DNA from: Rhodohalobacter mucosus
GTDB taxonomy: Bacteria > Bacteroidota > Rhodothermia > Balneolales > Balneolaceae
DNA length: 64,000 nucleotides
Direction of reading: 5' to 3'
Assembly (NCBI RefSeq): GCF_003150675.1
Contig: NZ_QGGB01000008.1
Coordinates: forward strand, 248,001 to 312,000
The notes beneath the pieces were generated by a model. That model was given only the letters and a program-made list of their open reading frames with translations, did no database searches and had not been told where the DNA came from. Positions 1 through 8,288 of this stretch are shown here, in pieces. The position numbers were made by a program, and so were the translations under genes. Each line of letters opens with the position of its first letter. Position 1 is the stretch's first letter.

Positions 1-1
1 T

Positions 2-172
2 AAGTTGCTTTCAAATCTGAATCCCAAAACTAAAAACCTAATCAAATTAGTTGCTGGGCCGACACCTCAAAATGACTCAGAATCGAGACAAGCTGCTAGG
101 TACATTTTGAGTAGATATTTAGATAACTCAACCGGAGAGTCACTATCTAAAATTCCTTATAAAGGATGGTAA
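2..172 (+). CDS. 3' end of an unidentified gene (partial)
   Basis: An open frame runs from base 2 to a TAA at 170-172 and encodes the last 56 residues of a protein whose start lies before the window. The peptide is hydrophilic, rich in Lys, Asn and Ser, and ends in Tyr-Lys-Gly-Trp. I do not recognise the family, and no transmembrane segment or catalytic motif is visible. It is called as coding because the frame stays open to the window edge and its stop sits two bases before a good rho-independent terminator. Confidence 0.6.
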   Translation, partial: KLLSNLNPKTKNLIKLVAGPTPQNDSESRQAARYILSRYLDNSTGESLSKIPYKGW

Positions 173-173
173 A

Positions 174-205
174 AAAAGGGCCGCAGGATCAACTGCAGCC
201 CTTTT
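174..205 (+). terminator. Rho-independent terminator after the partial first gene
   Basis: A 13-bp stem with one internal mismatch (arms 174-186 and 193-205) encloses a 6-nt loop. The right arm ends in TTTT and the left arm begins with AAAA, so it could act in both directions: for the upstream + gene and for the gpx gene arriving on the - strand. Confidence 0.75.
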
Positions 206-267
206 ATCGGGATGGTGATGGGATGTATGTAAGATGTTGAAATTTTTTCTAAATGTGCCCTGACTAT

Positions 268-813
268 TTATTTCAGCAGGGCTTCAACAGCACTTATCAG
301 TTCTTCGCTTTCAGGTGCTACATTACTCTTAAACCTTCTTACAAGATTTCCGTTCCGATCAACCAAAAATTTTTCAAAATTCCATCCGATGTCTCCTGTA
401 AAGTCGGGATTCTCCGTGGTTGTGAGATCGCTGAACAGCGGATGAATGTCGTCTCCCCTTACTGATACTTTCTCAAACATTGGAAAGGTAACTCCATAAT
501 TGAGCTGGCAAAACTCTGCAATCTCCTCATTCGTACCCGGTTCCTGTCCGCCAAAATTGTTCGCCGGAAAACCCAGAATCGTTAATCCTTCGTCACTGTA
601 CGTCTCATAAAGTGTCTGAAGCCCTTCATACTGGGGAGTGTAGCCGCACCTGGATGCCGTATTCACAATCAGAATGACATCGTTTTCATATTCTTTCAGT
701 AAAATATTTTCACCCTCAATTGTGTTTACCTGATACTCGTAAATGGTTTTCATGTGCAGTGAGTCCGTTATCATAAAAGATGCGAGCGTTAGCAGCAGTA
801 TTATTGTTTTCAT
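268..813 (-). CDS. Glutathione peroxidase family protein (Cys-type), possibly exported
   Basis: Thiol peroxidase that reduces hydroperoxides; bacterial Cys-type members often use thioredoxin rather than glutathione. The family signatures are visible: NTASRCGYTPQ with the peroxidatic Cys, FPANNFGGQEPG with Gln and Asn, and WNFEKFLV with the conserved Trp-Asn. The first ATG (813) adds about 20 residues with a hydrophobic stretch (IILLLTLASFMI) that looks like a signal peptide. A second in-frame ATG at 753 begins exactly where cytosolic relatives start and would give about 161 residues, the usual family length. Location is therefore undecided. It is divergent from the outer-membrane protein gene at 870, sharing a 56-bp promoter region. 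Confidence 0.93.
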   Translation of the reverse strand: MKTIILLLTLASFMITDSLHMKTIYEYQVNTIEGENILLKEYENDVILIVNTASRCGYTPQYEGLQTLYETYSDEGLTILGFPANNFGGQEPGTNEEIAEFCQLNYGVTFPMFEKVSVRGDDIHPLFSDLTTTENPDFTGDIGWNFEKFLVDRNGNLVRRFKSNVAPESEELISAVEALLK

Positions 814-869
814 ATCCTTATCGGTTTATTTTGACGAGTTAACTTAATTTTTCGCAACACCATTCCATA

Positions 870-1622
870 ATGAACAGCAATTCACCTGTATCCGGCCTTT
901 TAATTTCCGTACTTTTTTTAACGTTATCCATGTTTTTTCTGCCCGGCGCTGCAAATGCCCAGATGTTCTCCATTGGGGATCAGTCAACAGAGCAGAGGCC
1001 AAATGCTCCCGGCATTTATACCATCGCAGGCTTCAGCTGGGAACCGGCTTCATTCAGCTTCCAGGGAAATGGTGTACCGGTCTCTGAACGGGTTGATTTT
1101 GATGATTCCATTTTGCGTCTTCGCCTCGAAACTCCCGGCCTTGAGCTTTCGCTGGGCATGGGCGGAGAACTGACCGGAATGGATGAAACAACGTTTACCA
1201 ACGTCAGCGCCAGAATACTGAATCAGTTCTATATCTACAGAAAAGAGAACATGAACGTATTTCTTCCTGTTCAGATATCGACCGACCTATTGCGTGTACG
1301 GCGTGCAAATACGCGGTTTGAGTTTCAGCAAAGCTCATTTATTATCGGTTCAGGCATAGGGTCATCGTTTCGGGTCGGTGACCGGATTGATTTTACCCTT
1401 CGCGCAACGCCAAATTACGGCTTCAGTTTCTCACAGGGCAACCTTTTTGGCGGCAGCCTGTTTCGTTTCGACGGCAAAAGCTACCTGGTTATCCGCAATG
1501 TGATTGGGCGCCGGTCTCTGGCTCTGGGTTATCATTTCGACTTTCGAAGGTATGATGTTGAAGAGGAGCTTAACGATTACGACTTTACAAGCCACTCATT
1601 TACGCTGGGTATTGCCTTTTAA
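870..1622 (+). CDS. Predicted outer-membrane beta-barrel protein of unknown function
   Basis: A 250-residue protein with an N-terminal signal peptide (hydrophobic core about residues 8-25, likely cleavage after AANA, then Gln). The rest shows alternating hydrophobic/polar residues, many aromatic residues and a C-terminus ending in Ile-Ala-Phe, typical of small Bacteroidota outer-membrane barrels. No enzyme motif is seen, and the function is unknown. The next gene starts 10 bp downstream, so they are probably cotranscribed. Confidence 0.75.
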   Translation: MNSNSPVSGLLISVLFLTLSMFFLPGAANAQMFSIGDQSTEQRPNAPGIYTIAGFSWEPASFSFQGNGVPVSERVDFDDSILRLRLETPGLELSLGMGGELTGMDETTFTNVSARILNQFYIYRKENMNVFLPVQISTDLLRVRRANTRFEFQQSSFIIGSGIGSSFRVGDRIDFTLRATPNYGFSFSQGNLFGGSLFRFDGKSYLVIRNVIGRRSLALGYHFDFRRYDVEEELNDYDFTSHSFTLGIAF

Positions 1623-1632
1623 AAAATATTCT

Positions 1633-1935
1633 ATGAAAACGGAAAAACTGATACTTGAACTGGAGTCGCTTTGTGAAAAGTACGGATACACTATCCGTAA
1701 AGAGCGCGGTACGTTCAGGGGGGATCAGTGCGTGATCGAAGGCGACAAGCTGATTGTAGTCAACAAAAACCGTCCCCTTGAATCTCAGGCAGCCATACTC
1801 GCCAAGGTTCTCAAAAACAGCGGTACAGACGATACCTACATCAAACCCGCTGTGCGGAAAAAACTGGAAGAGTTATGGGACAGAATCGACAGGTTTGAGA
1901 CAGCCGGCGACTCTGCAGAAAGCGACATGTTATGA
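1633..1935 (+). CDS. Conserved hypothetical protein, about 100 residues
   Basis: Small soluble protein with a helical N-terminus (LILELESLCEKYGYTIRKE), a central beta-rich part around GDQCVIEGDKLIVVNKNRP, and a charged C-terminal helix. I chose the ATG at 1633 rather than upstream in-frame starts because those lie inside the preceding barrel gene. Its last four bases overlap the start of the MBL hydrolase gene, which implies translational coupling. I recall similar proteins next to MBL hydrolases in related genomes, but no function is known to me. Confidence 0.75.
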   Translation: MKTEKLILELESLCEKYGYTIRKERGTFRGDQCVIEGDKLIVVNKNRPLESQAAILAKVLKNSGTDDTYIKPAVRKKLEELWDRIDRFETAGDSAESDML

Positions 1936-2690
1936 AGGTTACGTTTTTGGGGACCGGAACATCCATGGGAGTGCCCGTTGCAGGCGGTTTCGGGAAAGAG
2001 ATGATCAAGGGAGATCCCAGGAATCAGCGTACCCGCTGCTCGGCATGGGTTCAGACCGAACAGAGCTCTGTTGTCATAGATACCGGGCCTGAATTTCGAA
2101 TCCAGACGCTTCGAAGCAATGTGAACCGGATTGATCTTGTGCTGATTACCCATGAGCACATGGATCATATTGCGGGTCTCGATGACCTCAGGTCGTTTAA
2201 CTACGCTCAAAAAGCACCTATTCCGCTTTTTAGCTCAGGGCGTGCAATCCGTTCAATTGAAAACCGGTTTGACTATATGTTCGGTGAAAACAAGTATCCC
2301 GGATCTACATCTGTGGAAATGTCGGAACTGACCGAAAGCACCCGTTTCCGCGACATCCGAATCACACCGCTGCCTTACAGTCACGGTGCCACTCAGGTCT
2401 TGGGTTTCCGGCTGAACGACTTTTCCTACCTTACAGACGTTAAATCCATTCCGGATGAAACGCGCGAAAAAGTACGGGGGAGCAGGGTAATGGTTCTGAG
2501 CGGGCTCCGATGGGAGCCGGGTCACCCAACCCATTTAACCATTCCCGAAGCCGTGGAAATAGCCACGGAACTGGAAATACCGGAAACCTATCTGATTCAC
2601 ATGAATTCGTATGTTGACCATGAGGAATCTAACCGTCGCCTCCCCCCTCACGTACAATTGGCCTACGACCAGCTTGAAATAACAATCTGA
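1932..2690 (+). CDS. MBL-fold metallo-hydrolase (PhnP-like/phosphodiesterase-type)
   Basis: A 252-residue metallo-beta-lactamase-fold hydrolase. It begins with the GTGTSMGVPV strand-turn of the PhnP/RNase Z-like branch. The dinuclear metal motif THEHMDH lies at residues 73-79 (His74, His76, Asp78, His79), with later ligands probably in YLTDVK and in GHPTHLT. The substrate is likely a phosphodiester, perhaps a cyclic nucleotide, but this cannot be read from sequence. Relatives often have Cys in the VAG(C) turn near residue 18; here it is Gly. The start overlaps the upstream small gene by 4 bp. Confidence 0.9.
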   Translation: MKVTFLGTGTSMGVPVAGGFGKEMIKGDPRNQRTRCSAWVQTEQSSVVIDTGPEFRIQTLRSNVNRIDLVLITHEHMDHIAGLDDLRSFNYAQKAPIPLFSSGRAIRSIENRFDYMFGENKYPGSTSVEMSELTESTRFRDIRITPLPYSHGATQVLGFRLNDFSYLTDVKSIPDETREKVRGSRVMVLSGLRWEPGHPTHLTIPEAVEIATELEIPETYLIHMNSYVDHEESNRRLPPHVQLAYDQLEITI

Positions 2691-2726
2691 CCAAAGCTTC
2701 TGTTCTTTCTGCAGGGCTCTGAAAAT

Positions 2727-3803
2727 TTACAGAAATCGCTCTCTGTCAGGATTATTCCGCAGGTCTTCCACCACTTTTTTAACTCCCTGTGCCTCTTTCA
2801 GGTTTACTACCAGAATGGCATTGTCCGTCTCCACCACGGCCAGGTTTTCTACCCCAACCAAAGCGATCAGTTTATTGCTTTGGGTATGTATGAGATTATT
2901 GACAGAGTCCTGAATACTGGTCAGTGCACCGCCTGCAGCATTACCATTTTCATCTTTCGGCGAGAGTTCGTGAACCGCTGTCCAGCTTCCTACATCATTC
3001 CATTCAAAATCGCCCGGCACAACGTGAACTTTTTCTGCTTTTTCCATTATTCCGTAGTCAATGGATATGGATGGGCATGCCGTGTAAAATTCGTCCAGAT
3101 CCTCCTTGCTGCAGTCCGACATCATAAGCTCCTCCGTGAGAATAAAGATCTCGGGAAGGTACTCTTTGATGGCCTCCAGAATCGCTGATGTTTTCCATAT
3201 AAACATACCGCTGTTCCATAAATAATCGCCGGACGACAAAAATTGCTCTGCTGTTTCCTTGTCAGGTTTCTCCGTGAAATTTTTTACGCTATATACGTCC
3301 TCGTTATCAGGTCCATTTACGCGATCTGCGTCGAAGCGGATGTACCCATAACCGGTTTCCGGACGGTTCGGCTTGATGCCGATGGTAACCAGGGAATTTT
3401 CTGACCGGGCCGTTTCAACAGCGAGATCCAGCACACGCCTGAAACCGGTCGGTTTGCCTATCACATGATCTGCCGGCAGTACAACCATCACAGAGTCAGG
3501 GTCTTCATTATGCAGTATTGCGGCAGCAGCAGCAACACACGGAGCGGTATTTCGCGCAACGGGCTCTCCTATGATAAACTTTTCATTTACTTCGGGTAGC
3601 TGTTCTTCCACAATAGATGTGTAGTCATCATTTGTGACCACCACTACGCTTTCAGGTCCGATGGCGCCTTCAAGACGGGAAACCGTATCCTGAATCATGG
3701 TCTGATCTCCGAACAGGTTCAGAAACTGCTTGGGAAGAGACTGCGTACTTTTAGGCCAAAAACGGGTGCCGGATCCGCCGGCCATAATTACGGCGTAGGT
3801 CAT
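2727..3803 (-). CDS. manC: Mannose-1-phosphate guanylyltransferase
   Basis: Makes GDP-mannose from mannose-1-phosphate and GTP, a precursor of surface polysaccharide. The nucleotidyltransferase signature MAGGSGTRFWPKS occupies residues 7-19, followed by LPKQFL, the VLPADHVI strand with the metal-binding Asp, and FTEKPD and NSGMFIWK in the sugar-binding region. At 358 residues it is the single-domain form, without a phosphomannose isomerase domain. It is convergent with the MBL hydrolase and has no sugar-pathway partners in the window. Confidence 0.95.
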   Translation of the reverse strand: MTYAVIMAGGSGTRFWPKSTQSLPKQFLNLFGDQTMIQDTVSRLEGAIGPESVVVVTNDDYTSIVEEQLPEVNEKFIIGEPVARNTAPCVAAAAAILHNEDPDSVMVVLPADHVIGKPTGFRRVLDLAVETARSENSLVTIGIKPNRPETGYGYIRFDADRVNGPDNEDVYSVKNFTEKPDKETAEQFLSSGDYLWNSGMFIWKTSAILEAIKEYLPEIFILTEELMMSDCSKEDLDEFYTACPSISIDYGIMEKAEKVHVVPGDFEWNDVGSWTAVHELSPKDENGNAAGGALTSIQDSVNNLIHTQSNKLIALVGVENLAVVETDNAILVVNLKEAQGVKKVVEDLRNNPDRERFL

Positions 3804-3949
3804 ATCATATTCTTTTTACAGTTTGGATTTTATTGTGCCGTGGTTTTCCGGATCACTGGTGTTGTTTCTCAGTTACCGGAATGCCTGTGCGAAACCATTT
3901 CATACACTGTTGCACGTCGAATCAAGGTGTGAAAGTAGAGAAATGATAT

Positions 3950-5017
3950 CTAAACCGAAACGTGTGATACTTGAGTCAGTGAAAAACTGAAGGTAGAGCC
4001 GCTGTCGGGCCGGCTTTCGATTTTAAGCTCTTCACCGTGGGCTTCAATAATATGTTTAACGATGGACAGCCCAAGCCCGGTTCCTCCTTTTTCCCTGGAT
4101 CTTGATTTATCTACCCTGAAAAACCGTTCGGTTACCCTTGCGATGTCCTTGCTATCGATTCCGATTCCGGTATCCGTGATATAGAGCCATATTTTCTCCT
4201 TGCTGCCCTGTTTATCCCTGATACCCACTTCTACGTGGCCCCCCTCGCGGTTATATTTGATTCCGTTTTCGATCAGATTGATCAGCACCTGCTTTATCTG
4301 GTTGCGGTCAGCCCGTACCTGCAGATTTTTATCAAAATCCTTTACAATAATCTCCACATTTTCTTTCTGGGCTTTGTACTGGAGGCTTTCCACCACATCC
4401 AGTACAACATCCCGCAGATACATCTCCTGAAAGTTGGATTTCATCTCACCGGTCTCAAGTCGCGAAATTTCCATAAGATCCTTGGTGAGGTAGATGAGCC
4501 GGTTTACGTTGCGCATCGCTTTTTTCAAAAAAACCTCATTCACTTCCTTGTCGTGTATGGCCCCGTTCAAAAGGGTTTCAATGAAGCCCTGGATAGCGAA
4601 AATCGGTGTTTTAAGCTCATGGGAAATATCGCCTATAAATTCTTTTCTGTAATTTTCAATCTTGTTGAGGCGGATAATCTCCTTTTCAACCATCGTGCTG
4701 GCCCGGATGGTCTGCAGCAGAATAAAATCAAGCTCATCCCGGTTTTTACCGTTCACCCAGTCGTACTCTTTAAATTTTTTCCTGGAGATATTCTTTACCA
4801 CTTCGTTGATAGCCCTCATGCGGCGATTGTGGAGTCCGGCCGACACAGCGTAGATCACAAGGAAAGAAATGAGAAAAACAGAGCCTGAAAGCAGAATCAG
4901 TTCACTCCTTGAACTGTTTACGCCATAGTGCAGAACGGCGGCAAGGAAAACAGAGATGGCTGCAGCAGAGTATGCAGCGGTTCGCAGTGAAATAACCGAT
5001 ATAAATCTCTTCTTCAA
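3950..5017 (-). CDS. Sensor histidine kinase, PhoR-like
   Basis: A 355-residue membrane sensor. Two transmembrane segments (about residues 11-31 and 40-60) enclose only a short loop, so there is no large periplasmic sensor. A HAMP-like linker follows, then the dimerisation/phosphoacceptor box with His133 (GDISHELKTP), N box (NLIENGIKYN), G1 (DTGIGI), F box (RFFRVDKSRS) and G2 (GGTGLGLSIV). The only usable start is TTG at 5017, because an in-frame TAA lies 18 bp upstream and no ATG or GTG intervenes. The response regulator gene ends 15 bp upstream. The stimulus is unknown; phosphate sensing would be a guess. Confidence 0.93.
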   Translation of the reverse strand: MKKRFISVISLRTAAYSAAAISVFLAAVLHYGVNSSRSELILLSGSVFLISFLVIYAVSAGLHNRRMRAINEVVKNISRKKFKEYDWVNGKNRDELDFILLQTIRASTMVEKEIIRLNKIENYRKEFIGDISHELKTPIFAIQGFIETLLNGAIHDKEVNEVFLKKAMRNVNRLIYLTKDLMEISRLETGEMKSNFQEMYLRDVVLDVVESLQYKAQKENVEIIVKDFDKNLQVRADRNQIKQVLINLIENGIKYNREGGHVEVGIRDKQGSKEKIWLYITDTGIGIDSKDIARVTERFFRVDKSRSREKGGTGLGLSIVKHIIEAHGEELKIESRPDSGSTFSFSLTQVSHVSV

Positions 5018-5032
5018 TGAAACGTAAACGTG

Positions 5033-5710
5033 TTAGTCTTTAAAGCGGTAGCCAACGCCCTTTACTGTTTCAATATAGTGATCTCCAAGCTTTTCCCTGA
5101 TTTTTCTCACGTGAACATCCACTGTGCGGTCAACAACATAGATATTGTCACCCCACACTTTGTTTAGAAGGGTTTGGCGGTCGCGAACTTTTCCTTTTCG
5201 GCTGGCCAGATAATAGAGAAGTTCGAACTCTTTTCTCGGCAGCTGAAACTCTTCGTCGCCACGGGTCACAATATAGCGTTCCTTATCAATTTTCAGATCG
5301 TGAACGTCCAGAACCTGCTCTTCCTCTTCGGTCTCCTCAAAACGCCTCATAACCGCGTTAATTCTGGACAGAAGTTTAGTGGTGCTGATCGGTTTGGTAA
5401 TAAAATCGTCTGCCCCCTTGTCGAGCCCTTCAATCTCTGTTTTTTCATCGCTCCGGGCAGTGAGAAAAATAATGGGTATGTGCTTCAGTTCAGGGTCGGC
5501 TCGCAGATGTTCGCATGTCTCAATGCCATCCATTTTAGGCATCATGATATCAAGGAGAACCAGATTTGGGTGGTGCTCTCTGGCTGCTTTAATGCCCTCC
5601 AGGCCGTTTTCGGCCTTAATTACGTTATATCCCTCTTTTTTAAGGTTATATTCAATCAGATCCAGAAGATCCTGTTCATCGTCAACGACTAGAATGGTTT
5701 TTTTGGACAA
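5033..5710 (-). CDS. OmpR/PhoB-family response regulator
   Basis: A 225-residue regulator with an N-terminal receiver domain (acidic pair at residues 10-12, phosphoacceptor Asp54 in LVLLDIMMPK, Lys106 in ITKP) and a C-terminal winged helix (TVDVHVRKIREKLGD, then VKGVGYRF). It is the cognate partner of the kinase just downstream. The frame is closed upstream by TAA and offers no ATG or GTG before the receiver domain, so TTG at 5710 is the likely start. Both members of this pair therefore use TTG. Confidence 0.95.
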   Translation of the reverse strand: MSKKTILVVDDEQDLLDLIEYNLKKEGYNVIKAENGLEGIKAAREHHPNLVLLDIMMPKMDGIETCEHLRADPELKHIPIIFLTARSDEKTEIEGLDKGADDFITKPISTTKLLSRINAVMRRFEETEEEEQVLDVHDLKIDKERYIVTRGDEEFQLPRKEFELLYYLASRKGKVRDRQTLLNKVWGDNIYVVDRTVDVHVRKIREKLGDHYIETVKGVGYRFKD

Positions 5711-5798
5711 ATCTATGATGATTGGTTTACTATTCCCTGCGCCGGAAAACGTTGTGCTGTTCTCCGTTTAATGATACAAAGCTTTTGTTAAGAAACTA

Positions 5799-6392
5799 TT
5801 ACCTGTTCATTTGGGCAAGCGCCTGTTTAACAACCTCCGATATCGTAAGGTCAGGGCCTCCAGCCATAATTTGCTGAACTGCCTGCTCTGCATCCCTTTT
5901 TCTGAAACCCAGCGCTTCGAGGGCGGAAACCGCCTCTTCACGCTTGCTTCTTGACTGCATTGACCCGGTAACCACAGACGGGCCGGATTCATCAAACAGC
6001 TTATCCTTCAGTTCCAGAACCATTCTCTCCGCTGTTTTTTTACCGATACCCGATATGCCTGATAGGGATGCGGTGTTCTGTGTTACAATCGCCTCCATAA
6101 GACCCGCGGCCGGCATACCCGAAAGAATGGTAAGCCCCAGCTTGGGACCAATTCCCTTTACGGTGATCAGCTTTTCGAACAGATTCTTCTCCTTTGCCGT
6201 GGCAAATCCGAAAAGCCTCTGATCACTATCAGTGAAGTGGTGATATATCAGAATTTTGAGTTCTTTTCCGGGTTCCGGCAGGGTTCCCAGGGTTTGGTTT
6301 GAAATCTCTACACGGTAGCCCGTTCCACTCACATCGATAATCAGTTCACCTTCATTCTTGCTGTGGAGTATGCCGTTTAAAAATGCAATCAT
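5799..6392 (-). CDS. ruvA: Holliday junction branch migration protein RuvA
   Basis: Tetrameric junction-binding subunit of RuvAB. The N-terminal OB fold starts MIAFLNGILHSK, helix-hairpin-helix motifs appear in VKGIGPKLGLTILSG and LSGISGIGKKTAERM, and the small C-terminal RuvB-binding domain is RKRDAEQAVQQI. The ATG at 6392 is preferred over the TTG one codon upstream; it gives 197 residues, a normal length. It lies downstream of ruvC with a 76-bp gap containing a short inverted repeat. ruvB is not in the window. Confidence 0.97.
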   Translation of the reverse strand: MIAFLNGILHSKNEGELIIDVSGTGYRVEISNQTLGTLPEPGKELKILIYHHFTDSDQRLFGFATAKEKNLFEKLITVKGIGPKLGLTILSGMPAAGLMEAIVTQNTASLSGISGIGKKTAERMVLELKDKLFDESGPSVVTGSMQSRSKREEAVSALEALGFRKRDAEQAVQQIMAGGPDLTISEVVKQALAQMNR

Positions 6393-6432
6393 CAATTATC
6401 TGCCCTTATGCAAAATGAGTTATTTATAGAGG

Positions 6433-6452
6433 GTTCGAACACCCCTTCGAAC
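6433..6452. repeat. Short inverted repeat between ruvC and ruvA
   Basis: Perfect 7-bp arms GTTCGAA and TTCGAAC are separated by six bases. The inner TTCGAA is itself palindromic. It could be an operator or RNA hairpin separating ruvC from ruvA expression; there is no T tract in the direction of transcription to make it a terminator. Confidence 0.4.
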
Positions 6453-6468
6453 TGAACTTTTTCTTTCT

Positions 6469-7047
6469 TTAATGCTCTTTTACGCGGCCGGGATTATTTT
6501 GCACGAACGCCGACCAGCTGGACTTGCTGTTGTTTTGGTGCATTTTTTTGGATCCTTTTTCGGACGAAATCTTGTTCGAGTTGGTGTGATGACACCAGGC
6601 TACAGCAAGAGCATCTGTTGCATCAGCCGAAAGATTCCGGTCGGGAAGAGCCATCATTTTTTCGAGCATATAGGCTACCTGCTTTTTACTTGCGTTTCCA
6701 TTGCCTGTTATCGCTTTTTTGACCGCTTTGGGATAGTACTCTGAAACCGGAATTTTTTGATTGGTAATGGCAAGAATGGCTGCAGCCTGAGCCCGGCCCA
6801 GCTTTAGCATTGCAAGCGGATCTACACCATATACGGGTGTTTCAACGGCACACTGGTTCGGCTTGTGTTCTTTAACAAGCCGCGTTATCTCATCAAAAAT
6901 AAACTGCAGACGGTCGTTATGATCACTCATCTTCTCCATGCGCAGCACATCACATATCTCTGCCGAATAGGCCCCGTTCTCCTCTACCAGGATGGCATAT
7001 CCTGTAGTGCGAGAACCTGGATCGATGCCGAGTATTCTGAAAGCCAT
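6469..7047 (-). CDS. ruvC: Crossover junction endodeoxyribonuclease RuvC
   Basis: Dimeric Holliday-junction resolvase. Catalytic acids match the family: Asp9 in GIDPGSRTTGYA, Glu69 in AVETPVYG, and Asp142/Asp145 in SADATDALAVAWCH. At 192 residues it carries a slightly long basic, Asn/Ser-rich C-terminal tail (after about residue 155) that is not needed for the nuclease fold. It sits between fabI and ruvA, all on the - strand. Confidence 0.97.
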   Translation of the reverse strand: MAFRILGIDPGSRTTGYAILVEENGAYSAEICDVLRMEKMSDHNDRLQFIFDEITRLVKEHKPNQCAVETPVYGVDPLAMLKLGRAQAAAILAITNQKIPVSEYYPKAVKKAITGNGNASKKQVAYMLEKMMALPDRNLSADATDALAVAWCHHTNSNKISSEKGSKKMHQNNSKSSWSAFVQNNPGRVKEH

Positions 7048-7101
7048 GATGCTGTAGCTGTATATATGAAAAAGATTACTTAAAGTGGCCGGAGTACCGG
7101 G

Positions 7102-7938
7102 TTATTCGCTGCCCTCTGCATAAATTTTTGCAAGGTCATCAATCATCTCTTCTGAAATCCCGGAGGTTACAAACCCGCCATCGTGATACAGGTTCTGCAT
7201 CGTCACTTTACGGGTCAGGTCCGAAAAGAGGGTGACGCAGTAATCAGCACACTCGTCGGCGGATGGATTTCCAAGCGGAGCCAGTTTCTCTGCAAACGTA
7301 TACATACCGTCAAAACCCTTGATCCCCGTACCGGCGGAGGTTTTTGTCGGAGCCTGTGATACTGTATTTACACGAATGCCGCGTTTTGCAAGACGGCTGC
7401 CATAATTTCTTGCTATACTTTCAAGAAGTGCTTTTGCATCGTTCATATCGGAATATTTGGAGAAGATCCGCTGGGCACCGATATATGACAGCGCAACCAC
7501 ACTGGCGCCCTCGTTAAGTACCCCGTTCTTTTCAGCGTAGTTCAAAACCTTGTGAAGTGAGATCGCGGATATATCAAGGGTCTGGTTCAGCCAGTTGTAG
7601 TTAAGATCATTGTACTCTTTCTTTTTCCTGATATTTGGCGACATCCCGATAGCGTGGAGAATGAAGTCGACCCCTCCCAGCTCTTCTTTTGTTTTTTTCA
7701 TCAGCTCGTCCACCTCATCCTCCTTGCTCACATCACAGGGGATAATCGGTGCGTCCGTTTCTTCTGAAAGAGCATTCAGCGTTCCCAGCCTAAGGGCTAT
7801 CGGTGCATTCGACAAAACGAAATCAGCTCCTTCACGCTTACATGCGAGGGCAATACGCCATGCAATGCTGCGCTCATCCAAAGCACCAAAGATTATTCCC
7901 TTTTTTCCCTTTAAGAGTCCATATCCGGTTTCAGTCAT
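7102..7938 (-). CDS. fabI: Enoyl-[acyl-carrier-protein] reductase [NADH] FabI
   Basis: Reduces the enoyl-ACP double bond in the last step of each fatty-acid elongation cycle. The sequence shows the NADH-binding start of a divergent SDR (KGIIFGALDERSIAW), the LHAIGMSP strand, and the active-site order Tyr-x6-Lys in KYSDMNDAK preceded by a second Tyr in ALSYIGAQR, as in FabI. The ATG at 7938 gives 278 residues and begins just before the first strand; a TTG six codons upstream is less likely. It leads a - strand run with ruvC and ruvA. Confidence 0.95.
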   Translation of the reverse strand: MTETGYGLLKGKKGIIFGALDERSIAWRIALACKREGADFVLSNAPIALRLGTLNALSEETDAPIIPCDVSKEDEVDELMKKTKEELGGVDFILHAIGMSPNIRKKKEYNDLNYNWLNQTLDISAISLHKVLNYAEKNGVLNEGASVVALSYIGAQRIFSKYSDMNDAKALLESIARNYGSRLAKRGIRVNTVSQAPTKTSAGTGIKGFDGMYTFAEKLAPLGNPSADECADYCVTLFSDLTRKVTMQNLYHDGGFVTSGISEEMIDDLAKIYAEGSE

Positions 7939-8288
7939 TGTAGTCAGTCCGTTCAAAATTTTGAGATTCGTTTATCAAGCAGAAGATAACAAATCTGAAG
8001 TCGTGAAAAAGAATCCCGGATTTTCCTTTTCATCCTGCTGTACACGTCAATGACTGATACTTTTCGGCCCGGTTGTATTCACTGTCCGTGGATAACCTGT
8101 GAAAATCTATCGGAATTACTCTTCATAATCTGCGTAAATGCTCCATTTGAAGGCAGTCTATATGGCGGGGAGTATATATAAAAATATTCATTCCGAATGT
8201 TGATAATTGAAGGGGATGTGCTTACCTTTTGAGACTCTGCATCAAACGATGCTGAACTTCTTTATTTATTTACTCTAACGACTGTGTA
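7939..8288. other. Intergenic promoter region between fabI and ffh
   Basis: 350 bp between divergent genes, with no ORF, tRNA or terminator that I can support. It must hold the promoters of both operons. The half nearer ffh is AT-rich (around 8160-8215). A near-match to the Bacteroidota -7 box with one extra T occurs at 8225-8233 but is not exact. One near-consensus DnaA box (CGTGGATAA) lies at 8088-8096. Confidence 0.5.

Noticed and set aside
4235-4888. 217-residue + strand ORF opposite the histidine kinase
   Set aside because: It is fully antisense to a complete, well-conserved kinase and shows no protein-like motif.
6431-6445. tRNA T-arm-like sequence (GGGTTCGAACACCCC)
   Set aside because: The gap between ruvC and ruvA is only 76 bp and no acceptor, D or anticodon arm can be built around it. 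It is better explained as the short inverted repeat reported.
8225-8233. Possible TAnnTTTG promoter upstream of ffh
   Set aside because: The sequence TACCTTTTG has one base too many for the consensus, so it is not listed as a promoter.
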